Shown one piece after another: positions 18,302-27,042 of a stretch of 64,000 nt of DNA. Both the position numbers and the translations under genes were made by a program. Location of the stretch: the NCBI GenBank assembly GCA_017795105.1, contig CP051247.1, forward strand, positions 4,062,001-4,126,000, given 5' to 3'. The notes below the pieces were generated by a model. It searched no databases. It was not told where the DNA came from and saw only the letters and a list, made by a program, of their open reading frames with translations. The DNA comes from Planctomycetaceae bacterium (GTDB lineage Bacteria; Planctomycetota; Planctomycetia; Planctomycetales; Planctomycetaceae). Positions within the stretch are counted from its first letter, which is position 1. The number at the start of each line of letters is the position of its first letter.

Positions 18302-19540
18302 ATGAGTCACGAGAAACCCCGATCTCCGATTTCGCTGAATCGCCGCCAGTTCCTCGGTGAAGGCGCCCGGAATGCCGCCACAGCCGCCGCCGGCGTGGTC
18401 GGCCTGAGTACCGTCGCGGCAGCACGTCCGACGTCCCGTTCCGCCAATGAAACCGTGCGGCTCGGCATGATCGGAGTCCGAAATCAGGGGCTCGCCCTCA
18501 CGCGGGCGTTTCAGGAGACGCCGGGCTGTCAGATCGCCGGGATTTGCGATGTCGATGCATCTGTTCGCACACGGGCGATGCGGGAACTCGAACTCGATGC
18601 GAACTCGTTGACGGTTACCGAAGACTTCCGCCGTCTGCTCGACAATCCGGAAATCGATGCCGTAGTGATTGCCACGCCCGATCATCATCACGCTTGGATG
18701 TCCGCCCTGGCCGCCGATGCCGGGAAGCACATCTATCTTGAAATCCCAACCACGCACACCAGCGAACAGGGCGTTCATCTCCAGAAGATGCTCGCCAATT
18801 CGGACGTCATCGTGCAGGTCGGTCTGCAGCATCGCAGCGGGTCGCATTATCAATCCGCCATGCGATTCCTCCACGCAGGCGAACTCGGCAAGGTCGCGTT
18901 CGCAAAGGCCTGGGCCTGTGTTCCCCGTCAGCGACTGCGTTCTGCCGATTCGAAAGAAGACGCCAGCTGGTCAGCCGAGCAACAGCGGCTGTGGCTGGGA
19001 CCGGAGAAAGAATGTCCGCTCGCGTATGCCGACTGGCATTTCCAGTGGCGATGTATGTGGCAGTTCGGTTCGGGCGAACTCGGGAACTGGGGAGTCACGC
19101 TGCTCGACCTGGCTCGCTGGGGATTGCAGGTCGAACTTCCTGAACGTGTCACCGCAGCTGGCGGTTGTTATTCCCTGAACGATGGACGCGAAACGCCCGA
19201 CACGCTGCACGTGCAGTACGACTACGCCGATTCGGCCATTACGTGGGAACATCGGCAGTGGACGCAGCGGGGCATCGAAGGCCGCCCGCATGGCGTGGCC
19301 TTCTACGGCGAACGGGGCACGTTGATCATCGATCGCAGCGGCTGGAAAGTTTACGACAGTCGGATTTCCGCCGGCCAGCCGGCCAGTAAGACGCCGGAGC
19401 CTCACGCTCAGAACTTTATTGATGCCATCCGTCATGGCCAGCCGGTCGCCGCCGATTTCGAAACCGGCCGCCTCAGCTCGGAACTCTGTCATCTCGGCAA
19501 TCAGGCGTATCGCAACCGCCAGCCGATCAGCCTCGCCTGA
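18302..19540 (+). CDS. Gfo/Idh/MocA family oxidoreductase, Tat-exported
   Basis: The 412-residue protein has a twin-arginine signal (SLNRRQFLGEG, then hydrophobic AATAAAGVVGLS), a Rossmann segment VRLGMIGVRNQGLALTRAF and the Idh-type C-terminal beta sheet. It should act outside the cytoplasm, as many planctomycete paralogues do. The EKP motif that supplies the catalytic lysine in most family members reads EIP here (HIYLEIPTTHT), so dehydrogenase chemistry is doubtful. An apparent TTG start 9 bases earlier overlaps the stress gene; the ATG at 18302 was chosen because the Tat signal follows at the normal distance. Confidence 0.88.
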   Translation: MSHEKPRSPISLNRRQFLGEGARNAATAAAGVVGLSTVAAARPTSRSANETVRLGMIGVRNQGLALTRAFQETPGCQIAGICDVDASVRTRAMRELELDANSLTVTEDFRRLLDNPEIDAVVIATPDHHHAWMSALAADAGKHIYLEIPTTHTSEQGVHLQKMLANSDVIVQVGLQHRSGSHYQSAMRFLHAGELGKVAFAKAWACVPRQRLRSADSKEDASWSAEQQRLWLGPEKECPLAYADWHFQWRCMWQFGSGELGNWGVTLLDLARWGLQVELPERVTAAGGCYSLNDGRETPDTLHVQYDYADSAITWEHRQWTQRGIEGRPHGVAFYGERGTLIIDRSGWKVYDSRISAGQPASKTPEPHAQNFIDAIRHGQPVAADFETGRLSSELCHLGNQAYRNRQPISLA

Positions 19541-19556
19541 GTCGCTTTCTCAGGCC

Positions 19557-19598
19557 ACCAAAACAAACAGCCGGCGGAGACCGAAGTCTCGCCGGCTG
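19557..19598 (-). terminator. Rho-independent terminator of the cysteine-rich peptide gene
   Basis: The arms CAGCCGGCGGAGAC and GTCTCGCCGGCTG (19568-19581 and 19586-19598) form a strong stem with one bulged base. On the minus strand the stem is followed by TTTGTTTTGG. It lies 35 bases past the stop of the peptide gene. Confidence 0.75.
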
Positions 19599-19632
19599 TC
19601 GAGGCGAATGAGACAACATGTTTCATTCAGGA

Positions 19633-19815
19633 TTAGCGGCAACCGCATCCACGGCAGCTGCGACAGCTGTTGCACGAGCGGCAACTGCGGCACGACCGAC
19701 AGCTACGGCAGGAGCGACATGAGCTGCAGCAACGTCCCTGCGGGGTCTGCTTGGCAGAACGGAGCTTGCTGACTTCTTTGACCAGGCTGGTGGTATTCGT
19801 TTTGAAAGTTGTCAT
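19633..19815 (-). CDS. Small cysteine-rich protein with Arg-Ser-Cys repeats
   Basis: A 60-residue product. Residues 1-28 (MTTFKTNTTSLVKEVSKLRS...) look like a soluble leader without cysteine. Residues 29-60 hold 12 cysteines arranged as CCSSC, then repeated R-S-C triplets with one N-S-C, ending RGCGCR. The triplets use different codons for the same residues (CGC, CGT, CGG; TCC, AGC, TCG, AGT; TGC, TGT), so the protein sequence, not a DNA microsatellite, seems to be conserved. A strong terminator follows. It could be a precursor of a modified peptide, a metal-binding protein or a cross-linked structural peptide. No modification enzyme lies nearby and no signal peptide is seen. No family is recognised. 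Confidence 0.65.
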   Translation of the reverse strand: MTTFKTNTTSLVKEVSKLRSAKQTPQGRCCSSCRSCRSCRSCRSCRSCNSCRSCRGCGCR

Positions 19816-20132
19816 CGTTCGTCTCGCTTTCGTGTTGTTTTTTGAGGGGTGACACTCGTTGTGAGCATCGTTCTACCCTTCCAGCGATAAGGAACGCGGC
19901 GAGGGGACAGATCTTCCCCCGAATTCTGAAAAAGTTTTTGAGAAGCAAGGGACGGAGTGCAACGGAACGCGGGATCGATCGGTCAGAAGGTTTTTTAATG
20001 AACAACTTGCGGGGAGCCCCGGTAAGTAAGTTCCCTCGCCCCCGTGGGGGAGAGGGTTAGGGTGAGGGGGAAATGTGGGTGACAGGCTCCACGGGCCGTT
20101 GATTTTGTATGGAGCCCCACTGGTTGACCGCC

Positions 20133-20234
20133 CCATCCACTTTCTCTGCTGGAATCGTGCGGCCCTCGCAAACCTTTCGCGGATGGCGCGGCCTCTTGTG
20201 ACTTCGTCACCCGCCCGTGCCGGACGGGCCACCC
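20133..20234 (+). repeat. Two-hairpin intergenic repeat, CCCGTCCG type (left end missing)
   Basis: The interior (GCTGGAATCGTGCGG) and right end are present: GCGGCCTCTTGTGACTTCGTCACCCGCCCGTGCCGGACGGGCCACCC in overlap with the consensus of the element at 26040-26193. No matching left GGGTGGCC end is found. Upstream in the same 525-base spacer (20028-20068) is a CCCCCGTGGGGG hairpin with flanking CTC/GAG runs. Nothing coding is seen between 19816 and 20340. Confidence 0.75.
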
Positions 20235-20275
20235 GCTCTCGTGATCCAGCACGGATTAGCTCAGGCGTCGAGTGC

Positions 20276-20322
20276 GACCTCTTGTGGCTTCGCCACCCCG
20301 GTTGAATCAACCGGGGCTGCGC
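20276..20322 (+). repeat. Two-hairpin intergenic repeat, CCCGGTTGA type (right half)
   Basis: CCTCTTGTGGCTTCGCCACC (small hairpin GTGGC-TTC-GCCAC) is followed by the hairpin CCCGGTTGA/TCAACCGGG and GCTGCGCC. It has the right-end design of the other elements with a different terminal stem. It lies just past the end of the xylulokinase gene. Confidence 0.7.
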
Positions 20323-20340
20323 CTCCTCCGACACCTCGAT

Positions 20341-21882
20341 CTACCCAACCTTATCCACAGTTGCGGCGATCTCTGCGAAGTCGGTTTTCAGCGACTGATA
20401 CAGGTTTCTGTAGTGCGGGTAGTAGCTGTTGTAGACCTTGCGGGTCTTGCCATCCGGCTTGAGTTCCGAGACGACCGAGATCGTCTGCTGGCAGGCTTCG
20501 ACCACGTTCTTGTAAGCCCCGGTGCCAGCTGCAGCCAAAAGAGCGACGCCGTAAGCGGGGCCTTCCTCGGCGTTGATGGTCACGACCGTCTTGCCGTAGA
20601 TGTCGGCCTGCATCTGTCGCCAGAACTCACTGCGGGCTCCACCGCCGGAGAGTCGGACCTGCCGGACCGGGATCTCCATTTCCTGGATGATCTCGAGCGT
20701 ATCCCGCATTGCGTACGTGGCCCCTTCCATGACCGATCGGACGAGATGACCGCGCCCGTGGCGGAGGCTGAGTCCAATCCAGCTGCCCCGGGCATGCGGA
20801 TCGGCGTGTGGGGTTCGTTCGCCGGTGAGATAGGGCAGGAAGAAGAGCCCTTCGCAACCTGCACCGACTTCCTTCGCCTGCTCGGTGAGCAGTTCGTACG
20901 GATCGACCTTTTGCTTCTTCGCCGCCTGAACTTCGGCCTGACCAAGCTGGTTCCGATACCACTGCAGCGAACCGGCAGCCGAGAGGACGCAGCCCATCAC
21001 GTGCCACTGGTTTCGTACGGCATGGCAGAACGTATGCACGCGGCCCTGCGGATCGACCTGCATCGCATCGCTGTGGGCGAAGACCACGCCGGACGTTCCC
21101 ATCGTGGCGGAAACAACACCTGACTTCACGATGCCGTTGCCAATTGCCCCGGCCGCCTGATCGCCGCCGCCTCCGACAACCGGGATTCCTTCCGGAAGTC
21201 CCAACGCTTCGGCAGCTGCGGCGGAGAGTTTCCCGGTGATGTCTTCCGACTCGTAGACCTTCGGAAGAATGCTCGCATCAAGGTCGAGCTTGGAGATCAG
21301 TGCGTCGCTCCATTTCCGTTTGGCGACATCGAGCAGCAGGGTGCCGGAGGCATCGCTCACTTCAGTGGCGAACTCGCCGGTCAGACAGAAGCGAACGTAA
21401 TCTTTCGGGAGCAGAACCTGCACGACTTTGTCGAACTTCTTCGGCTCGTTGTTTCGCAGCCAGAGAATCTTCGGAGCGGTAAAGCCGGTAAGAGCCGGAT
21501 TGGCAACCATGTCGATCAGCTTCTTCCGCCCGCCGGCTCGCTTCTCGATTTCCGCGCACTCGGCGACCGTCCGCTGATCGTTCCAGAGCAAAGCCGGACG
21601 AATGACTTCGGACTTCTTGTTGAGGAACACCGAGCCGTGCATCTGCCCGGAGAGACCGATTCCCTTCACCTCGGCCGGTTTGATCTTGCCCTGCTTGAGC
21701 ACAGCTCGAACGCCCTTGATCGACGCGGCCCACCAGTCGGCGGGATCCTGTTCCGACCAGCCCGGACGCGGATTCGACAGCGGGTAGTCAAACGTCGAGG
21801 TGGCGAGGATCTCGCCCGTTTCGCGCATTGCCAAGGTTTTCGTGCCACTTGTTCCGATGTCGATGCCGAGAAATACGCTCAC
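20341..21882 (-). CDS. xylB: Xylulokinase
   Basis: FGGY-family sugar kinase of 513 residues that phosphorylates D-xylulose for the pentose phosphate pathway. It shows the ATP-site FLGIDIGTSGTKTLAM, substrate-binding LSGQMHGSVFLN and LLWNDQRT, the VVGGGGDQAAGAIG motif (catalytic Asp) and LSGGGARSEFWRQMQADIYG. The start is the GTG at 21880-21882 with AGGAGT six bases upstream; an ATG far upstream would add 38 unrelated residues. No xylose isomerase or transporter gene lies next to it. It is divergent from the clpP pair. Confidence 0.92.
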   Translation of the reverse strand: MSVFLGIDIGTSGTKTLAMRETGEILATSTFDYPLSNPRPGWSEQDPADWWAASIKGVRAVLKQGKIKPAEVKGIGLSGQMHGSVFLNKKSEVIRPALLWNDQRTVAECAEIEKRAGGRKKLIDMVANPALTGFTAPKILWLRNNEPKKFDKVVQVLLPKDYVRFCLTGEFATEVSDASGTLLLDVAKRKWSDALISKLDLDASILPKVYESEDITGKLSAAAAEALGLPEGIPVVGGGGDQAAGAIGNGIVKSGVVSATMGTSGVVFAHSDAMQVDPQGRVHTFCHAVRNQWHVMGCVLSAAGSLQWYRNQLGQAEVQAAKKQKVDPYELLTEQAKEVGAGCEGLFFLPYLTGERTPHADPHARGSWIGLSLRHGRGHLVRSVMEGATYAMRDTLEIIQEMEIPVRQVRLSGGGARSEFWRQMQADIYGKTVVTINAEEGPAYGVALLAAAGTGAYKNVVEACQQTISVVSELKPDGKTRKVYNSYYPHYRNLYQSLKTDFAEIAATVDKVG

Positions 21883-22188
21883 GTTGACTCCTGGACGAGC
21901 TGAAATTGCGTTGAAAACCCGCGATTGCGGCTTGGAGAATCGCCAAAGCGAATCGGGAAGAATGAAGACATGCAGTGATGCCGATTCGATGGTCAATTTA
22001 GCTGGAGCGAGTTCGGCATGCCACTGATCGGGACCCTGGCTCTACCTTCCTTGACGCTTGCGCCTATAATCGACTATTCCCCTGACAGACAGGAACTCGG
22101 GCTGACGGGTCATACCCGATCTGATACAGTCCGGAGATCGAACAAAACGTACACCCTCGACGAGCCATGCCGTGAAGGAGCAGCCCGC
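21883..22188. promoter_or_regulatory. Divergent xylB / clpP control region
   Basis: A 306-base spacer. On the plus strand it holds an exact TATAAT (22065-22070), but no good -35 box at 17 bases (CTACCT is the best). It probably serves the clpP pair, 120 bases downstream. No CIRCE or other known operator was seen. Confidence 0.35.
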
Positions 22189-22836
22189 ATGTCATCCATG
22201 CCATTCCTCCCTGAATCCAGGGACTATCAACTGGCGAGCACGCAGAATTCCTCAGGCGGTTACACCCGTCAGCGCCAAATGGGCATTGGCGACCTTCTGC
22301 TGGAAAACCGCATCATCTTCCTTGATGGAGCTATCCACGACGCCAGCGCCAACCTGATTGTGATGAAGCTGCTCTACCTGCAGTCGGAGAACCGACATCA
22401 GGACGTGCACCTCTACATCAACTCGCCCGGTGGCTCGGTCACCGCGACGCTGGCCATTTACGATACGATGCAGTTCCTCGACTGCGATGTCGCCACCTAC
22501 TGTGTCGGCCTGGCCGCCAGTGGCGGAGCGATCCTGATGGCCGGTGGAGCCAAGGGGAAGCGTTACTGCCTGCCTCACTCCAAGATGATGATTCACCAGC
22601 CGTTCGGACAGGTCGGCGGACAGGTCTCCGACATCGAAATCCAGGCCAAGGAAATCATCGATACCCGGGAAACCCTCAATCAGATTCTGGCCGACCACAC
22701 CGGGCAGCCAATCGATGTGATTGCCCGCGATACGGAACGCGACCGCTATCTCAAGGCCAAGGAAGCCAAGGAGTACGGGCTGGTCGACGAAGTTGTCGAG
22801 AAGATCAAAAAGACCAACTCAGAACCCGGCAAATAA
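22189..22836 (+). CDS. clpP: ATP-dependent Clp protease proteolytic subunit (first copy)
   Basis: The 215-residue serine peptidase subunit forms barrel complexes with Clp ATPases. It carries the NSPGGSVTATLAIYDTMQ segment, the nucleophile serine in GLAASGGAILMAGG, the catalytic histidine in KMMIHQPFG and the aspartate in the DTERDRYLKAKEAKEYGLVD block. The usual ASMGA around the serine is ASGGA here. The ATG at 22189 follows AAGGAG at 8 bases; 57 upstream codons in frame are not conserved. It is followed after 85 bases by a second clpP, so a mixed heptamer pair is possible. Confidence 0.93.
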   Translation: MSSMPFLPESRDYQLASTQNSSGGYTRQRQMGIGDLLLENRIIFLDGAIHDASANLIVMKLLYLQSENRHQDVHLYINSPGGSVTATLAIYDTMQFLDCDVATYCVGLAASGGAILMAGGAKGKRYCLPHSKMMIHQPFGQVGGQVSDIEIQAKEIIDTRETLNQILADHTGQPIDVIARDTERDRYLKAKEAKEYGLVDEVVEKIKKTNSEPGK

Positions 22837-22921
22837 TTGCCCCGGACGAACGTTCGGAAAGTGTCCCTAACGATTGGCACCGGTTCTTAACGAGACAATT
22901 CAAGCAGGATTGAGAAATACC

Positions 22922-23521
<600 letters not shown>

Positions 23522-23534
23522 GACGATGAACCAC

Positions 23535-23568
23535 AGCCTCCGGCAACGAAGCCGGAGGCTGCTTTTCT
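23535..23568 (+). terminator. Rho-independent terminator after the clpP pair
   Basis: The arms AGCCTCCGGC (23535-23544) and GCCGGAGGCT (23551-23560) with a 6-base loop are followed by GCTTTTCT. Confidence 0.8.
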
Positions 23569-23596
23569 GCTCCCCCCGGCTGTCATGGATGACGCG

Positions 23597-24391
23597 ATGC
23601 CTGGTCTTTCACGGTTGCTTGTTCTCTGTCTGCTGTGTGGCTGCGGTGCCAACCGCCATACAGAATTGCTGGAGTCCCGTCTCCGCGAGCACGAAGAACG
23701 GCTGCATCAGCTTTCCCAGCAACTGGAACGCTCGGAGAATGAGTTGGCAATCTCCCGCAAGGAAGCCAACGATCTGCGCACGCAACTGGCCGGAACCGGT
23801 CGCCCCGTGCTTCAGCCCGAACAGGCCAATGTGCTTTACCGACTCTCCGGACTCAAAATCGATCAGCTGCAATCCGCCATTCTCCCGGCCAGCCAAAGCG
23901 ATCAGCGACTGCTGAATGTCGTGATCACGCCGATGGATCAATATGGTGAAGCACTCAAGATTCCGGGGAACCTCGAACTCAAGCTGCTCCATGAAAACGC
24001 TGAACTGGCCCGTTTCGATATCGGGGCAGCCGAGCTGGCCGAGAACTGGTCGACCGGTTGGGTGACCTCCGGGTATGTAATCCAGCTTCCGATTGAGGCT
24101 TCGCTGCTGACCTCATCTCACGTGAATGTGGTGGCGACGCTGAAGTCGCTTGATGGCCGGGAGTTCTCGCATCAGGCCCGGCTGGAGACCGGCGTCTCCG
24201 GAGGTGCCATCGAACAGGTTTCTCTGGAAGAAACGGCGACGGAACCTCCGGTGATGGAAGCGAAAGTTCCTCCGCCGCGAGATCCGGTTTCCGCTCCCTC
24301 GCCGGAAGAATCGATGATCGTTCGCCCTCAGAATGAGCGGATCGATACCTCGGACCGGCGGACGATTGATGAATTTCCCGTTTATCGCTGA
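23597..24391 (+). CDS. Hypothetical lipoprotein with coiled coil
   Basis: A protein of about 264 residues. The N-terminus LSRLLVLCLLCGCGANR has a lipobox-like LLCGC, so lipid modification is likely. Residues 25-65 form a heptad-rich coiled coil (LRTQ, LEERLHQLSQQLERSENELA type), followed by a beta-rich domain and a Pro/Ser/Glu-rich tail. No enzyme motif is seen. Two in-frame ATG codons (23585 and 23597) are possible; the second puts the hydrophobic segment nearer the N-terminus. Function unknown. Confidence 0.75.
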   Translation: MPGLSRLLVLCLLCGCGANRHTELLESRLREHEERLHQLSQQLERSENELAISRKEANDLRTQLAGTGRPVLQPEQANVLYRLSGLKIDQLQSAILPASQSDQRLLNVVITPMDQYGEALKIPGNLELKLLHENAELARFDIGAAELAENWSTGWVTSGYVIQLPIEASLLTSSHVNVVATLKSLDGREFSHQARLETGVSGGAIEQVSLEETATEPPVMEAKVPPPRDPVSAPSPEESMIVRPQNERIDTSDRRTIDEFPVYR

Positions 24392-24550
24392 TCAAACTGC
24401 CCGAAGAATTGATGGAGACTGACCGATTTCGGCCCCCTCGATTGCGAATCTGGCTTGTACTGCAGGGGTTGAGGGGATAGCCTTTGATTTGACGACCACA
24501 GCCCCGGACCGGCGAGATGCTCCGCCCTGTGAGTCCATCTTTATTCATGA

Positions 24551-25813
24551 ATGAGGTCAACTACCGAGGTGGTCCCACCGATCATCCAAGTCGCCGTCGG
24601 CGTCTGTCTATTCCTTCTCTCTCTGACGTTTCACAGCCTTCGCGAATACAGTCGAAGCCGCCTCGAATCCATCTGCAAGCAGTATAAGAAGGAACAGCGA
24701 CTCGGCCATATTCTTCGTCGCGACGAAGCCGCTACGTTCACGGCAGAGCTTCTGTTTCTGGCCAGCCTGTTCGCGTTCTGTCTGGTCAGTTTCACCGGCA
24801 ATGTGACGCCGATCGACTATACGATCACGGCTGTGAACATTTTCATCTTCGGTTTCCTGCTCCCGAAAGCCATCGGACAGGTTGGCGGCGAGATGTTCGT
24901 CTTCATTGCCTGGCCTCCAATCGCTGCGGCGACATGGTGCTTCACTCCTGTTGTCATGCTGGCCAATTCGCTCGATACGCTGTTTCATCGCATGGCCGGC
25001 CGCATCACGCCGAACGAAAACGACCCTACGCTCATTTCCGAAGAACTTCGGACCGTGATCGACGAGGGCGAACGAGAAGGTGTCATTGAATCCTCTGCCG
25101 GCCGGATTATTCAGCGGCTCATGGAGATTCAGCACGAAGACGTGACCGCCGTGATGACTCCGCGCACCGACATGGTCTGTATTCAGGTCGACACCCCCGT
25201 TCCGCAGGTCCGCCAGCAGTTGATCGACGCCGGCCATTCCCGCGTGCCCGTTTTTCGGGAATCGCACGATGACCTTGTCGGCATCCTCTACGCCAAAGAT
25301 CTGCTGCAGCAGTTGGGGAACTCGAATGAGGAAGACATCGTCCTCATCGACATCCTCAGGGATCCGCTTTACGTGCCGGAATCGACGCGGATCGAATCGC
25401 TGCTCGAGCGTATGCGGGGCGAACACGTCCACATGGCTATCGTCCTCGACGAGTACGGCGGCGTCGTCGGTCTGGTGACGATGGAAGACATCCTCGAAGA
25501 GATCGTCGGCGATATCGAAGACGAATTCGACAAAGAGCACGAAGAAGAAATCAAACAGGTTCGCCCGGGGACGGTCGATGTCGACGCCCGCGTCCACATT
25601 GATGACCTCAACGAACAGTTCGCATTCGAACTGCCGGAAAACGAAGACTACGAGACGATCGGTGGTTTCGTCTTCACCCAGCTCGGCAAGATTCCCACCA
25701 AAGGGGAGACGCTCACCTGGCAGAATCTGCGGGTGACAATCCTCGAAGCCGACAAACGCAAGCTCATCAAGCTCCGCATCGAACGGGATGAATCAATTCC
25801 CGTGACGGCGTAG
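24551..25813 (+). CDS. CorC/HlyC-type membrane protein with CBS domain pair
   Basis: A 420-residue protein with three or four membrane segments in the first 150 residues (CNNM/DUF21-like), then a CBS pair (about residues 190-320: VMTPRTDMVCIQVDTPVPQV, HSRVPVFRESHDDLVGILYA, AIVLDEYGGVVGLVTMEDIL, EEIVGDIEDEFD) and a C-terminal transporter-associated CorC_HlyC domain (YETIGGFVFTQLGKIPTKGE). This family is linked to Mg2+/Co2+ efflux and control. The N-terminal start is uncertain because no ribosome binding site precedes 24551. The gene stands alone before a repeat-filled spacer. Confidence 0.9.
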   Translation: MRSTTEVVPPIIQVAVGVCLFLLSLTFHSLREYSRSRLESICKQYKKEQRLGHILRRDEAATFTAELLFLASLFAFCLVSFTGNVTPIDYTITAVNIFIFGFLLPKAIGQVGGEMFVFIAWPPIAAATWCFTPVVMLANSLDTLFHRMAGRITPNENDPTLISEELRTVIDEGEREGVIESSAGRIIQRLMEIQHEDVTAVMTPRTDMVCIQVDTPVPQVRQQLIDAGHSRVPVFRESHDDLVGILYAKDLLQQLGNSNEEDIVLIDILRDPLYVPESTRIESLLERMRGEHVHMAIVLDEYGGVVGLVTMEDILEEIVGDIEDEFDKEHEEEIKQVRPGTVDVDARVHIDDLNEQFAFELPENEDYETIGGFVFTQLGKIPTKGETLTWQNLRVTILEADKRKLIKLRIERDESIPVTA

Positions 25814-25849
25814 AGCCGAGCCGTCTCTTCTGCCGAAGAAGATGAGATG

Positions 25850-26016
25850 CCCCGAAAGATTCTTTCGGGGCGGCGCAGCCGTTGGAGAACGGGATTGGGC
25901 GCTGCGAATCACTGAACCGGGGAGAGCTTGCACAGCGGCGGACCTCAGACCGTATTCTCTGTCAAACTGCATCCCACGGCTTCGCCGCCCTGATAGCCGA
26001 GCTATCAGGGGCACCC
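25850..26016 (+). repeat. Long intergenic repeat with unlike end hairpins, copy 1
   Basis: The left hairpin is CCCCGAAAGA/TCTTTCGGGG (25850-25870) and the right hairpin CCCTGATAGC/GCTATCAGGG (25988-26010). The inner stems are CGGCGCAGCCG on the left and CGGCTTCGCCG on the right. About 160 bases are identical to copy 2 at 26305-26471, and a diverged inverted copy lies at 34865-35017. Confidence 0.85.
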
Positions 26017-26039
26017 GCAGTCTTGGGGGAGACGCAAAT

Positions 26040-26193
26040 GGGTGGCCCGTCCGCCGCGGCGGGCGGGTCGCGGAAGCGACAAGAGGCCGCGCCATTCGCA
26101 CGTTGAAGTGGAATCGTTCGGTCTTCGCAAAAAGCTCGCTGATGGTGCGGCCTCTTGTGACTTCGTCACCCGCCCGTGCCGGACGGGCCACCC
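26040..26193 (+). repeat. Two-hairpin intergenic repeat, CCCGTCCG type (complete)
   Basis: A full element: GGGTGGCCCGTCCGCC...GGGCGGG, GTCGC-GGAA-GCGAC, AAGAGGCCGC at the left; GCGGCCTCTTGTGACTTCGTC, CCCGCCCG...CGGACGGGCCACCC at the right. Terminal stems at both ends use the same CCCGTCCG/CGGGCGGG bases. It lies between the two identical copies of the other repeat type. Confidence 0.85.
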
Positions 26194-26304
26194 GGCATAT
26201 TCTGGCGTGGCTCGCGGATTTGCTGGGATACGCCTGACGGCTATCCCAGCCTACTGGCTACCGGGGTCAACGCAGATGAAGAACATGAGCTCTCTCTGCA
26301 GGGG

Positions 26305-26471
26305 GGGCGAAAGATTCTTTCGGGGCGGCGCAGCCGTTGGAGAACGGGATTGGGCGCTGCGAATCACTGAACCGGGGAGAGCTTGCACAGCGGCGGACCT
26401 CAGACCGTATTCTCTGTCAAACTGCATCCCACGGCTTCGCCGCCCTGATAGCCGAGCTATCAGGGGCACCC
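26305..26471 (+). repeat. Long intergenic repeat with unlike end hairpins, copy 2
   Basis: It is identical to copy 1 (offset 455 bases) from CGAAAGATTCTTTCGGGG to CTATCAGGGGCACCC. In this copy the leftmost CCCC of the first stem is replaced by GGGG, so that stem is shortened. The 713-base spacer 25814-26526 is thus nearly filled by three elements, and no gene was found in it. Confidence 0.85.
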
Positions 26472-26526
26472 TCTGGCGTTGCTCGTAGTTCTGTAGGTAG
26501 TTGTCCGGCCTGTCCCGGCAAATATG

Positions 26527-27021
26527 CTATCGATCTTCGCGAACGGGCAGGCAGACCAGAAGCGTTGCCGCGAGATTGAGAATGAGAGCGATGCCGTTCA
26601 GCGTTTCCGTGAGTTGATGATAGAACGGGAACGTGTGCGGACGCGGGGAGCCGAGCGGCGTCAGCATTTCGACCAGTTGCGAGTAAACGAGCAGATAGTC
26701 TCCGGTCAGCACCAGAAAGGCGGTCGACGAAAGGGCGGCTGTCGTCAGCCAGCGCCAGCTTCGAGAGACGAGCACGCAATGGAGCCCGGCCGAGATCGTC
26801 GCTACGCCGAGCATTGAGAGTGAGAACGCGTAATACAGCGGAAAACGGATCAGCACGAGCTGGTCGAGGATAATCGATTCGAACTTTCCGCTAAGAATCT
26901 CCTGAACGGTAATCAACACGAACAGGGACGCCGCTCCGGACCAGCCGACGGTGCAGAGCCGCCAGATCAATAGAAGAACGGCTCTCACAAATCGCGGTGA
27001 TTTCACGGCTGGGTTCGACAT
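26527..27021 (-). CDS. Four-helix membrane protein, DUF4149-like
   Basis: The 164-residue protein has four hydrophobic segments (around residues 18-40, 58-78, 88-108 and 135-155) and a FPFYHQLTETLNGIALILNL motif before the last one, which resembles the F-x2-LH-x2-S-x2-LN pattern of DUF4149 membrane proteins. It starts 21 bases after the polytopic membrane protein gene upstream and is likely cotranscribed with it. Role unknown. Confidence 0.65.
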   Translation of the reverse strand: MSNPAVKSPRFVRAVLLLIWRLCTVGWSGAASLFVLITVQEILSGKFESIILDQLVLIRFPLYYAFSLSMLGVATISAGLHCVLVSRSWRWLTTAALSSTAFLVLTGDYLLVYSQLVEMLTPLGSPRPHTFPFYHQLTETLNGIALILNLAATLLVCLPVREDR

Positions 27022-27042
27022 ACGGACAGAGACGCCGGAAAA

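Noticed and set aside
19670..19852. Plus-strand frame opposite the cysteine-rich peptide
   Set aside because: The minus-strand frame has the repeated cysteine pattern with varied synonymous codons and a terminator; the plus-strand frame has neither.
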